Assembly (NCBI GenBank): GCA_002633005.1
Contig: NMRA01000010.1
Span: forward strand, 551,252-615,251
Reading direction: 5' to 3'
DNA: 64,000 nt
Source: Phoronis australis
Lineage: Eukaryota > Phoronida > Phoronidae
In this document: one piece after another, positions 49,201 through 61,700 of the stretch
How positions within the stretch are numbered: the stretch's first letter is position 1
Layout: every line of letters begins with the position of its first letter
Position numbers and translations under genes: made by a program
The notes under the pieces: model-generated
The model's database searches: none
Seen by the model: the letters and a program-made list of their open reading frames with translations, nothing else
Told to the model about the DNA's origin: nothing

Positions 49201-52200
49201 TTTTTATTAATTTTATTAATCAAGGTCATGGAAGAGATGCTTGATATTTAGGAGCCAAGGGAATTCAGGCACAAAAATAGTTTTTAAAAATAGGAAAAAG
49301 AACTAAAATAATGTAAATGGATTTTTTTTAACTTTTAACCGTGGGGTGGGGCTCTGGTTTTAAAATGAGCCAACTACAAACTACAACAAATTGTGCAATC
49401 TCCTTTGTCCTTATATCATGAATATTCACCGTTTGTTCAACAATTTGGCTTTATTTAAAAAAAACAGACCTTTGAAGGTCTCATCTACACACCCTGTGCC
49501 ACTATCAATGTAAAAAAACCTTAAACCACTTGTTCCAGTGCATTTGGTCTAAACTATTGTCTCACTCAGATCAGCAGTAATTCCTAAGCAAGGGCTCTCT
49601 CTACTCAAAACTCGACTAGAAAATTGATAGCAATGCAAGCGACTATTAAAATTTTTATTCAAATCATGTGACGCTACTGGTTAAGTTTCAAGACTAAATC
49701 GAGTCTTTGTTCGGAGATGAGATCCTGGGCTCTTAGCTTGGGAAGAACAGGTAAATTCACGTTCCTGCATTTTGTGAATTAAGGAAGTTGGACTTCGTAG
49801 ATTGTGAACTCACTTTATATGCTAAATGCAGCAGAGCTGTCAGCCCAATAGACAAATTCCCAGTGGAGCAAAAAAACAGAGTTATTAGGGGGAGCCAAGC
49901 GATACAACATAATACATTGTACCATTTGATAACTGAAGCCCAAACTGTCTCTATCTTGATCAAGTGAGATCCGTTTTAAACTAACGTTATTAACATTCAG
50001 AAGCCCTCTTAAACATGCCTCCATTAATAACAAAATGGAAGCCATTCTGTCGCGGCTCAATAAGACTTTATACAGTTTCAATCCATTTATGGAAACCCAC
50101 ATGGACATAATCACGACGATCATAAAGATCTGTGAACTCACAAATTCCGACTTGGCCAATTCATATGCAGCTAAAATGTAAATTCAGTGTAATCAACCTT
50201 AACGCCATGGGCACCCGCTCACAATCAGGTCAAAGCCCTGTGGACGCAATAACCAGAACTGATGTGAAGTTTAAGATACTTCATTATTATGTTACCTGGT
50301 TGTAACCAGAGATCATACCTGTAAAGCAAACTAGATGACAACACTTGTTCAGAGAATGTTCTGACAGTAAAACCTACATGAATGTTAAGAGTACAATAGT
50401 CTTTAGTAATGTAACTGAATAGTGGAGATGGTTGCTTCAGGATAGTAGTGATATGATTATTACACTCATCCAGATACTGGTTGCTTTATACAATAACAGG
50501 TGAAAACCCTTCTTTGCTACAATAAGTGCTGTGAGAGCTCAGGGAAGTCATAAAAAAGGGGAGGGGATGCTAATTCGGTGAAAACATAGTCTGTGAATTG
50601 CAAGTAGTGACCACCAGAGGACACACTTACTTGCAACCATGTTTTACTCCAAAAAGTAACCTGATAGTAGTGATACACAGTTATCAAACAGATCGCGACA
50701 ATGTTTCGTATTTAACCCCTTTATCCTCGCAGAGCACAAAACTGGTGTAAAAATTTATCTTAATTCAACAACAGCTAAATCGAAATCGGCTACTACCGAA
50801 ATCAGATGGACTAGTTAATAAGTAAGCATTTCCTGTGATGTTATCAATACACTGTAGGCACAAACCATGAGGTATTTAATTTTCTTGAAACATGGCATAA
50901 ATCTGATGTGCGTTCTTATTGCCAAATACGCAAAATGATATTTTGTAGATGACCAGGATTTATAGAAAGACAGCCCTATTGCTGTGAAAAGTCACATAAA
51001 TTAATATCCATTTTATATCGCCAGTTACACCAAAAGGGAGGACGTTTATATTTATAAAGTTTAAAATCTGGTTGATCGGTGCTTTAAGGACATGAATGCT
51101 TGCTAAGGAGAATAGGGCACAGTCGCCTCAGCGCACACAAATCAAGTTGAAAAATGGAATTCTTTCACTTTCCATTTGCACAGTAGTGTGACACCATTTG
51201 TTAGCCATAAGAAAATCACAATAGTGTTGTTGTAGATGTTAGCGCTGCAGACATTTCACCATCATCGTTGCCGGCATAGACATCATTGACAGCGCCCTTC
51301 CTTTTTTGACACGGGAATAATTTTTTTGAAGTGGATGATTACTTATTGTGGTAAATTCCATGCCCCTATTGAAAACCTGTCAACACTTGCGAACTTGTTG
51401 GTGAAAATATTTAACTTTTTCTTCTTTTGTAGGGTGCTAGACAACAACAATTAATTTTTCAATCTGATGAATCAAGAAGACTCCATTGTGGCAGCATTTA
51501 GGTCCTAAAGATAAAAAGCCATGGCTAGAATGTACAATTATATACTAATTCATGACAACCACTCCACCATATTGCATCCCATCAATAGAACATGTCATTT
51601 TGTCAACTACATTATCACACGTCTGACTGTGAAGTTCCAGGTTTAAAATTTGCCAATTTTCATCAATTAGTTAAAATTCGCAAACAATGAAATCCAAATC
51701 GATATGAAAGTTTCATGTTTTAACAGCATACAAAGCTGAAGTTCAATTATAACATCCTTATTGTTGCCTGACAATGTCACACCTACAGGAAATGCAGCCA
51801 GGACAAACTCATATAAGACTAATTATCAAGCAACTAAAAACAGCTAAACACACACTAGAATTGGTGCAAGACGGAGCAACCACACTCAAAGTCACCATTG
51901 TTCCAATGACTTGTACTATTGAGGTTTTTTCTAATTTCCTCAGCAGGTGCACAGTCCATAAGAAGAATAGCGAAAAGCGAAATACAATAATACAACCATC
52001 TCGGCACTCTGCTGTGTCAGACGTTATGGATATGTCTTGGTAAAAATTAATGGCTGTTCAAGAAGGAAAAACAATAATAAAATTGCCACACAGTTCCGTT
52101 GGCTTTACGCTTTGTTTGACCAAATCACCGTACGAGTCCAGGTAAATGCTCAAGGCATGTAACTTGGGAACTCAGTAATTATGAAGTAGCTATTTAAGCT

Positions 52201-52696
52201 AAGTATGGGAATTGTAATCCATGTCAGGGGGGAGAGGTACGATTTGGGTAAACACATCAGAGTCGAGTCCAAGAGTCAAATAAAACAGACCGCAGCAGAT
52301 TAGTTAATTTCTTGCCCTAATAAAGCGAGATGCGGCCAATTCTTTTGACTTTCTCAAAAGTAAGTAAGTTTCAAGAATTCTGGGAGATAGAATTTGCGTG
52401 AGGTGTGCGTCCACAAAGACACAGGCTCTTTCAAGGATGTCTCAGTCCCAAAAACTGAGGGTGGGACGTGAGGTGAGCAAGAACATTTAAGCTGAATGTG
52501 GGTGATAATCAAACGTGAGTGATAACCGAACGTGGGTGATAACCAAAAGAGTATGGTGACGGTTTTTGCTCAGGCAAGAGTGGACACGTGATACCAATGC
52601 AGGATCTTGGGTAGTTCTAAACATACACTGCACAAAAGAACTATCGAAATTGTTCTTAGCCCATTTTTCAAAGTCCCGCAACAGTAGCACAAGTAT

Positions 52697-52727
<31 letters not shown>

Positions 52728-55700
52728 CATTCAGTACAGTGCAAACAATGCTATAAAGAAATGACGTATTTTAAATTGTGTACTTTTTGAAAATTTACAC
52801 AAAATGCTGTTCTCCTTTTCTGGATTACACCGCGCTAAAAAACAAGAATTACAATGCATGAACAGATCTAGGTGTTGTTGATCTGAGACATATTATTATT
52901 CATAAGTATTACAAACATATCACAAGATTAATATCAGGCTCTTAATAGCACCCAAGACAACGAACACGTCAGGAATACACATCATCGTCCAAATAACAAG
53001 GGTCTCCATGGACCAATCGGACGAGTACTTTACTGCAAAACTTGTGTAATCATACGGCACGTTTCAAAAAAAAGCTGGTAGTGTGGGCAGTCATTCAATA
53101 GCACCATCCTGTCGTCAAACTGGTCTTCTCCGAAACCAACCCTCATCGATTACTATCACGATCAACGCATGCTTTTCAGTCTCGGTTTGGCACTATAGTC
53201 AAGTTTCATGCGTTGGTTAACACTTCATTTCCCATGTTTCAACACTGCTTGAGAATTAGAAAAAAATCTAAACAAAAATAATGGAGAGAAGAACAATGTT
53301 GCTATGATATAAACTCTCTCTCATTTAGGGCACAATATGGCAGACACTTGAAATTCTATTTTATTAATTTTTCATGAATGATATTTAGTACCAGAGTGAC
53401 GCTTTGTTAGTACCATAGCTACCGACAGAAAATATTTTGAAACACCGCGGGCATTCACAACAATTTTTGAAGCAATTTTGATAATTGGTCTTGTCCGACA
53501 CCGATGAGATTTTACCTCATTGGTGTGTTTCTGACAATTGGCAACATTCTCATTTACACCTGTACTAATACCAGCATCCATTTGCTAGCTACATATGCAG
53601 TAGGGAGTAGGTGAATTAACAGGGGATTTATGCTAATCTTGATATGGGAATATTCCATTCACAAGTTACACGGTCATATTTTATGCACTGAGAAACTACT
53701 AGAAATTATCAAGCAAACATGTCTTGTGTCATCTTTCGTACATTCAAATTCATAACGTGTTATCGTTTTGAATACATTACCGACTATCCACAATAACCTG
53801 CTTACAATTGATCTATTCCGTGTAATAATACAGTTTCCATTGAAAATGTCATGACATTGATTCCCATTGTTCTCAACTCATCAGCCTCTGGGGACATTAA
53901 CACTGCTTCGGTTTTACGCCAGTTTTCACCGATAGAATAAATTGTATGAATTCTACGGTTGAATTCTGCCAAATGCTGAAGCATTATAACCGAATCATTC
54001 TATACTGATATCAAAGTATCAAGAAAATGTTAGACGCCATTGAATAGAGTTTGAATAACCATTTTTTTCTGAGAAAACAAGAAATTTACTCTTGCACAGC
54101 TAACCACGGAAAACTTTTCGACAACCTAATAGAACTTATCATGGAAATTTTATGAGTGTGCCAAAGCAAATATTTGGTGTTTACTTATGTCTAACCAAAC
54201 AAACAATACCAGAAGGGCAGTGGAGATTTGAAACTTGCAAAGCAAAACTCAGGAGATTCCACCACACCACAAAATAGTGTTGCGTAACCTAATAGGGCTG
54301 TCCATAGGATAAAATCGACCTTTAAAAACTGTAATTTGATTCCAGACAACAAAAAACTCACTGCAACCACCTTTCAAGAGCAGTATACTAACATTTGAAA
54401 AACTATGAATTATTAAGGGCCTTAAGCGTATATCGTCTGTCAGGAATTGATACATTTTTCATGAGAGCCCATCGCCCTTAATGTCCCTCGGGCACGCTAC
54501 AGTGTAACACAGGATTATATGGCTGAATTCATGATTCACTCACGACCACGGCTGTAGTAAAACTACGTGCCTAAATTTGTGTTGAATCATTCAGAACATC
54601 ACTTCAAACTTTCAATTGTAAATGTGTGCGAGTTGTCCATAACATGAACAAGAGATAAGACACATATACAGGCATGAGAGTCTGAAATGTTCACGGTAGA
54701 CAAACAGGCATGAGATCATATGCAAACAGTCAGCCAATAAGCCCATCCTGGGTTGAACTCTCCTGTTTGCGGAGGTAGAAAGATGTATTGCATGACTAAC
54801 CTACTATTCAAAATGTCATGTCCTCTTCAGTTAAAGATAGAGAGCGCAGCTAACATTGATATTTGTCCTTTTGCCAATGTCAAAACAACAACTCAAAATG
54901 CAATAATACAAGTTTACTGAAATCACAATGATGAATTTCATAATAATTAAGACAGTTATTTTTTTAGCACGGGAGAGGCTGGCAGACACCCAAAACTGAA
55001 CAAGCATCACTAGTACACATGATGAACCACTAAAGATTGTAAACTACAAGCCCGACAGGTCAAGCAGAATAACTTGTTCATCATAGCCGGATGTAAAGCA
55101 CTGGAGCACAGGTACTATCCTTCTAAACAAGAGCGGAAACATTGACCACAATCCTACCATGATTGTTCTGTTGTTCCCAGGTGTCACCAACAGAAGAATT
55201 AAGGAACCTTCTGATTAACTAACTCCGGTATTCACGCTGACGCCATTTTAAAAGTGAGCCTCTTTTTAGGTTTTAAAAACGATGCATTTTGCACGTTAAT
55301 ACAGCGCAGAGTGATTTTTTCACGTGCCTCGTTATATTCATATCTAAAATGCTTCGTTTTCTAAAAAGAGGCTCACTACTAAAATGGCAACTGCGTGAAT
55401 AAGGTCTATAAGTGTAGCGTCGATGCAAACTGCGAAGTTAGTTGAAAAGTTCATACTAGCTTCGGTAGTTTACAACATCGAAGTAAATGGTAGGTGGGGC
55501 TGTCGTCATTGAAGTAATCACATGGCAGCGCTAGTACATAAGGTGATGTTCGAGGTAGACTGATAAACGGCGGGTTTTTCCTCCAGTGCAGGGCAAGATG
55601 TTTGTAATTATATAGGGTCAATTCCAACAAGAAACAATTTGCTCACTAACAAAATGTGGTCATAGCTATACTAGAACTAAATATTTAATTGACAAGTACA

Positions 55701-58700
55701 TTGTAAAAGGAAACACGATACACGTGCATGTCTCAAGTTTTCTCTGGGGTGTGAACAACATTTGTTACCGTTTTAGTGTCAGATTTTAATAATGAACGAA
55801 GTTTCGTTCTTGGAATAGTTATTTCATAGCGACAGGTCAACGCATCAATCAAGACACAAGTACGTGTCCTTAATAGATACACAAAATCCAACTCTATATA
55901 AAGGTTCTGGCAGTTGCGGACAGAGGATATTTGATGAAATTTTGCTTAAACAGTGAGTATTCCAAATAGTCAAGAAATAACCTCACTATTCATTCTCATC
56001 AATTTGTATGGTCTGCCTTAGACTTTACTTTAAAACCCTCCTTCCTGCGTTTTCATGAGATAAGAACACAGAACTAGTTTCACCACTTGCAAATATCAAT
56101 AAAATTGCTAGAACGTTTTATTAATTATACACTTGCATGTATTTGTCTCATTTCATTCCATATAGGCTAAGAGTGAAATTCAATGCCATTTAGCTATGGA
56201 AACCAAAACGGAAAAATTACAAAACACTTCTTCCACACTTCAAAACTGAAATAAAATCCAAAACAATTTTCATTGATAAAATAAATTCACTAGGATTTCT
56301 TTTTTCCATTCCAGAAATTGCTCCATGAACAAAAATAACAAATACCACGTATACAAAGAAACTGTGGTGCAAAAAATAACACCCCATAAAAAATTTAACA
56401 ACTCAGCACAGAACTAAAAAAGATGTTGCAGAAATGAACTTCACATCACAGGAAAACGTAACCACTTGGGAGCACGTGACCACGAGAAGGTTCAGCCAGA
56501 TGGCGAACGAACGTTCCAGTGGCGATCCGATAGATCTAGTGTCTAAAATACACAATCATCTACATTTTAACAGAATGCGCAGAGACGTTTGTATTTGCTG
56601 GTGAAACCAGTCGTCCAACACTTAAAGCTCTTGCGCAAATGGTACCAACGTCATTGTGTTGAGGAGTGACGTCTGCTCATGGATGGTCGTGTGCTCCGCG
56701 CAATTTTTGGTGGTGCATGATGCGGCCCTGGCATGGTGCAAAATACCTCCTGATGAGTTATTTATGTACGTATGAGTATAAAAAGTCCTGATGCAACTCA
56801 ACTGAAGTGACTGTGAACAGTTTTACAATGGAATGAGGAACAGGATTCTTAGCATCTGAGTCAAAGAACACTGTAAAAACACACAAAGTTCCTTTCTCAA
56901 TCATTCCTTGACAACTGGTCACACTATAGATTGCTCTGGTGTTCAGATCCTAGAAAAGGATAACGCCACCCTGAGGCTCCTCATAAAGGAAGCCATGCAT
57001 ATACGGTTGAATCATGCTGAGCCTCAATACCTCAATAGAAAAATTGGTTCATCTGAGCTCCAACTGTTTTGATTTCAGGTCTCTCCCCCTCCCAATGCAT
57101 TTTGACGTGTACCTGTACAGTCTCTTCTCTACCTGTGTCGCCTGTTTTGAGTCTGTGAAGTGTTTCCTTGAGAATGGTTTAGAGTAATAAACCGAAACGT
57201 TGGATAGATATGTCGTTATTTACTTACGCGCTAATTTTAAAGTTCGTGCTAGTCTAGTGTTAAACCAAAACGAAATGGAAATGGTCCCTTTAATCGTTCC
57301 CATTACACAAAGTTTCATTTTTATGAAGTTTAAGCCAATTTGTAGACAACTAAATTCTCCAAAACTCTTTTTATTTTTCTGCACTGTTATCAGGAAAACA
57401 GTAGCATTAGTGTAGAGCTCAAGTCAATACATTGGCTACATGCGTATGTAATATTTACAAACTCCTGCACATCACCGAGATGAACATAATGCTGAAACAA
57501 TCCAAACACTTTGGATTGCAGACTGAAGGGTTTGCCTAATTAATTCCAGGCGCAGAAGTGGTTTAGCAGACAAGAGTAAATAAGACAGGCATAAGGATTT
57601 CCATTGTTGAATCCTTCACTTGTCCAATTTTTATTTGGACAGTTCAACAATCAGTGATGTCAGTTCCTGTCTGAAAGGTCAAAAATATAACATCCGAAGA
57701 AGATAGGATATTGGGTTGGTTTATCTGACTTATCTTTCACTCCTGAAACTATCGTATGATACAGAATTGTTATAAAGTTACATACGACACTATCAAGTCT
57801 GTTGCATTCAGGCAAATACCTACAAAACTGTCGAATATAAATCATGAAGTTACATATTTCCTGAAAGCAGAAAGCCTGGAGAATTCCATTGTTGACATTA
57901 TACCAATCTGCCCTTGATTGGGTCACATATCACAGTGTTTCTTTAAAACAAAATTTAGCTAAAAAGAAAGGTACAATCATAGCATAGCCATGGAATCGAT
58001 AGTTATGATTTCACTTTCATTTCATGTAACTTCACAGTTTTTCCATAAATATAAAATTCTTATTGATAGTCATCATGAAAAAGTGGATCCATTTAAAAAA
58101 AATTCTCAACAGCAATTCCTAGAACATAAGGCACAATATCTGAAAGTTTCATCTTCTAGACAAGATGTTGCGAAGTTAGCCAAAGGTGGACATTTTTACA
58201 GACTCCAAGGAAACCATTACCAGACGTTACAAAAAGACTCATATCTAAGGACACCGAGAAACACGCAGCCTCACGTTATTTACTTGGAGCAGAAATAAGC
58301 ATACCATTGGTAAAATTGAGTCAACAAATCACCGATATTTCTTCCAACTCCTGTGCTATTCAACAGAACTGTTATTTTAACTAGCTTCTCAAAAAGCATT
58401 GTTTGGTCTGCAGAGAGAAAGAATCATAAACCCACATAGTTAGGCTGGCTTTAGGCACGGGGCATTAGTCAAGGACATAGGCTTCAGTTGTTGACATTGC
58501 GCCCCTTTTTGCAAGAAACTCCTCCAAGCCGGCATTATGGGCACATATCGTGACTCATGGCTTTGAAGCTTGGAAAACTGATGCTGCGGACAGAAATGTG
58601 AAAAAACGGCTCGGAAGTGCAGGAAATTGCAATTATCTCCAGTTCAGAAATGAATGAAACCAAAACTTTTGCCCCACAATGATAACAGAATTGGTTTCAA

Positions 58701-61700
58701 GTACAGGACTTGAGGATAGAGGCAATCAAACAAAGGCAATCAGAAAGCAAGGGGGTGGGGTTATCAACGACATAGCCATTTTACGACCAGCGGACACAAA
58801 ATAACATTTTCGTTTAGCACGGCACTTATGAAGAAAAACTATTTCAATACAACGAGTGAGTGTCCCTCCATTGTATGGCAGTTCATGTTGAATTGTTAAA
58901 AATTGGTGAGGCCGTGTCAGTGAACTATCGAACAGCCACAGTGTAGGTTATGTAAGCAAGAGCAATGAAAGAAAATAATTATACAGAAAAGGTAGCCAGG
59001 ATGGATAGGACTGAATGGTCAGCCAGGATGGATAGGACTGAATGTTCAGACAGATCCAGTCTTGCACATAAGTGACTGTCAAATGGCATTTAGTGCATAC
59101 CATTTTTATGGACAATAAAGATAAACGGGCAGGGGTGATCTCCTTAGGAGTCCTGTTAAGCCTTTCATCAGCAATATGTAACTTGTAGTGTAGGCTTAGG
59201 GACTGCCAGCCATTCATGAGGTAGCATTGCTCTGTCTGGAGGCAGGCACACCTTGGTGTAGTTACTGTCAGTCACATGCCTGATACAGTGGTGTCTCTAT
59301 AGGTATCACCACCAATGCATGCAGAAACTGTACTTAACCAATAATCAATGTCATACAAAACTTTGTCACAAGGAGTCCCAATCTGCATTGTACATGAGGC
59401 AGCCATGACAAGGCCAAAACAACAACATGGCCAAAACAACAACACTCGACCAATTATACCCAGTTAAGCACGCTCACTATTTGCACATCGATCGAGCGTT
59501 TACTTAATGATTTTTATCCTTGACTTTCAACCATTCCCCCAATATGTGCAACTCCAAACCATACCCTCGAAAGTCCAAATCGATGGGAAATCAAAACATC
59601 TGGGTCAGTGCATTGTGAATCAATCTATATGGTGATCAGCATGAGGGACAATGGACAAGAAGGGCTGGGGGTGAAACAATAGAACAAAGATTAACAGGTG
59701 TTCAAACTGGCCACAGTAATATTAGCTTTCTGACTCCAGCTTCATGCTGTCGTTAGACTCATAATGAATCACAAAGCTATTTGCCCTCGAGTCTTTGGAG
59801 AACACAAAGGCAAAGTGAAATTTTCACCTGATATTAAAAGAGGAATTTATAATAATTTCAAATTAATATGCAGCAGTAGACCATAGTTTGAAGAGATACT
59901 ATAGTGACCAAAGTGTAGCAGAATTGGGAAAGTAATGAAATTGTTTTATGAACGAGTGCTCCAAGAACAAACAATAGAGACACAAAATTTGATGCAATTC
60001 AAAGTGGATGTCAATGTAAATACAGGCTGGGTTGTCTACAGTCATTAGATGACCCTGATCAGCTCAATATAATGAAGCAGAAAATTGTTAACTTGTCAGA
60101 AAAAGGATTTATGAGGGTACCCGGGTCGATGTGGATACTTTCATATCAACAGTTTACGCTGGTGATGAACCTGAGCATTGCTTAGAAACGAGAAACGTTC
60201 AAAGGATTCATCAGCTGAATTTTGGTCATGTACACAATGTGGAGGGAATTCTTCACAGAAAAAGGTCCTGAGAATGAACAAAGCAGGGATACTGGTACTT
60301 GAACTAGGCATGCATTTTGGCCAAGGTATGACCATTATACCACTCATTATAACAATGAAGCCCACTCCTACACTAAATTAAATGGCTGGTGAAATGTATT
60401 AATAACTTAGAAGTCTGGTTTAAATCAGGACTGTGTTCAGCCAGGGACAACTGAGATCGTGATTGGATTTTGTAGGCATTTCAGACTGTTCTTCCGATAA
60501 AATTAATTACATCTTTCAAAATCTCCAGAGATGACGACTTGGTATGAAGAAAAAATAGAATAGATATATGACCGCAGACAACTGTATGCAGATATGAAAA
60601 TTAAATTACCTTTTTAGCTTTGGCTAAGAGTGGATGAGAGCAATTAGTGAAGACAGGCAATGCAAATTCTACAATCATCAAGAGATCCAATTACAACACT
60701 ACACAATTCAATGCATATTCATGAACATTATTTCTAAGTATGGATAATCGAAAACGCTCAGCTAAAACCATCCATTCTACAATATATCAGCAACAAGTTT
60801 AATTCCTTTATTCAAATGGCGACATCAGCACTAAGCCATACGGATGTGTTAATGCATAGTAATTGTAAAGCTGTTTTCAATATCCCATTTAGAAGAATAC
60901 AATATAGACGACTAGAGTTTAGTTTGGGTCTTTTGTTTGTGACATTAGACTACATCACATCCAGAACATATGTTACTATTGCCCCAGGTTGTTAATAATT
61001 AATTAAGACAGAAGTACTCTCCCGTTGCCATACACCTAATAAGCACACAATGTGGTGTACATGTAAATTATTATTTGTAAAAAACCTCAAACAAAAATAA
61101 AAACCAGAAAACATAGTTGATTAGCTTAGTTTGCAATTTAGTAAAGTTTACATCATCAGCAGCACGGTAATCAGGCTTTGAAAACTAGAAAAATGACAAT
61201 TTTGGGAATTATTTTTCTGCGAAGTAAGCAAAAAAATAGCGGATTGTTCAGACAGCTTTGCTCTTACCATCAGACCAAAAACACCGGTGACCTGAATCGT
61301 TTAAACAACAGCTTGTTTCGCAATTACTCATAAAACTCAACAAAACAAAGGTAACATCGTAGTTCTTCATCCACACTGTTGCGCACATGCAAAACTTTTT
61401 TTTTGTCAACTTCTCCACAAAAATAAAGATTAAAAAATTTGTATCACAACTATCATAGTTGTACCGCCTTAATGTCATTGCTAAGTTTCCATTTTTTGCA
61501 GCAAGAAAATCACCCTTTGAAAAAAGAAAAATAGAAAATATGAGCAATTATTTTGTGCACAATAAGTGGAGAATTTATGGCATACTCTATCTTTAAGATA
61601 AAAGTTAAGGCATCCTTTCTTTGTCACAATACCACGGGTCACATTACAATTGTTGAAGAATCAAACAGGTATCTCGGAGGCAAATTTACGACACGAGACA

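Noticed and set aside
49815-50159. 114-residue minus-strand frame with hydrophobic stretches
   Set aside because: No homology is recognised, the composition is typical of AT-rich intron DNA, and no clear splice sites or promoter are seen. Chance is the simpler reading.
57990-58298. 102-residue plus-strand frame in the large intron
   Set aside because: No domain, no homologue and no supporting signals.
59205-59220. Minus-strand reading MNGW near GCCATTCATGAGG as a possible RRM1 AAMNG motif
   Set aside because: The flanking residues do not fit an RRM and no splice sites support an exon.
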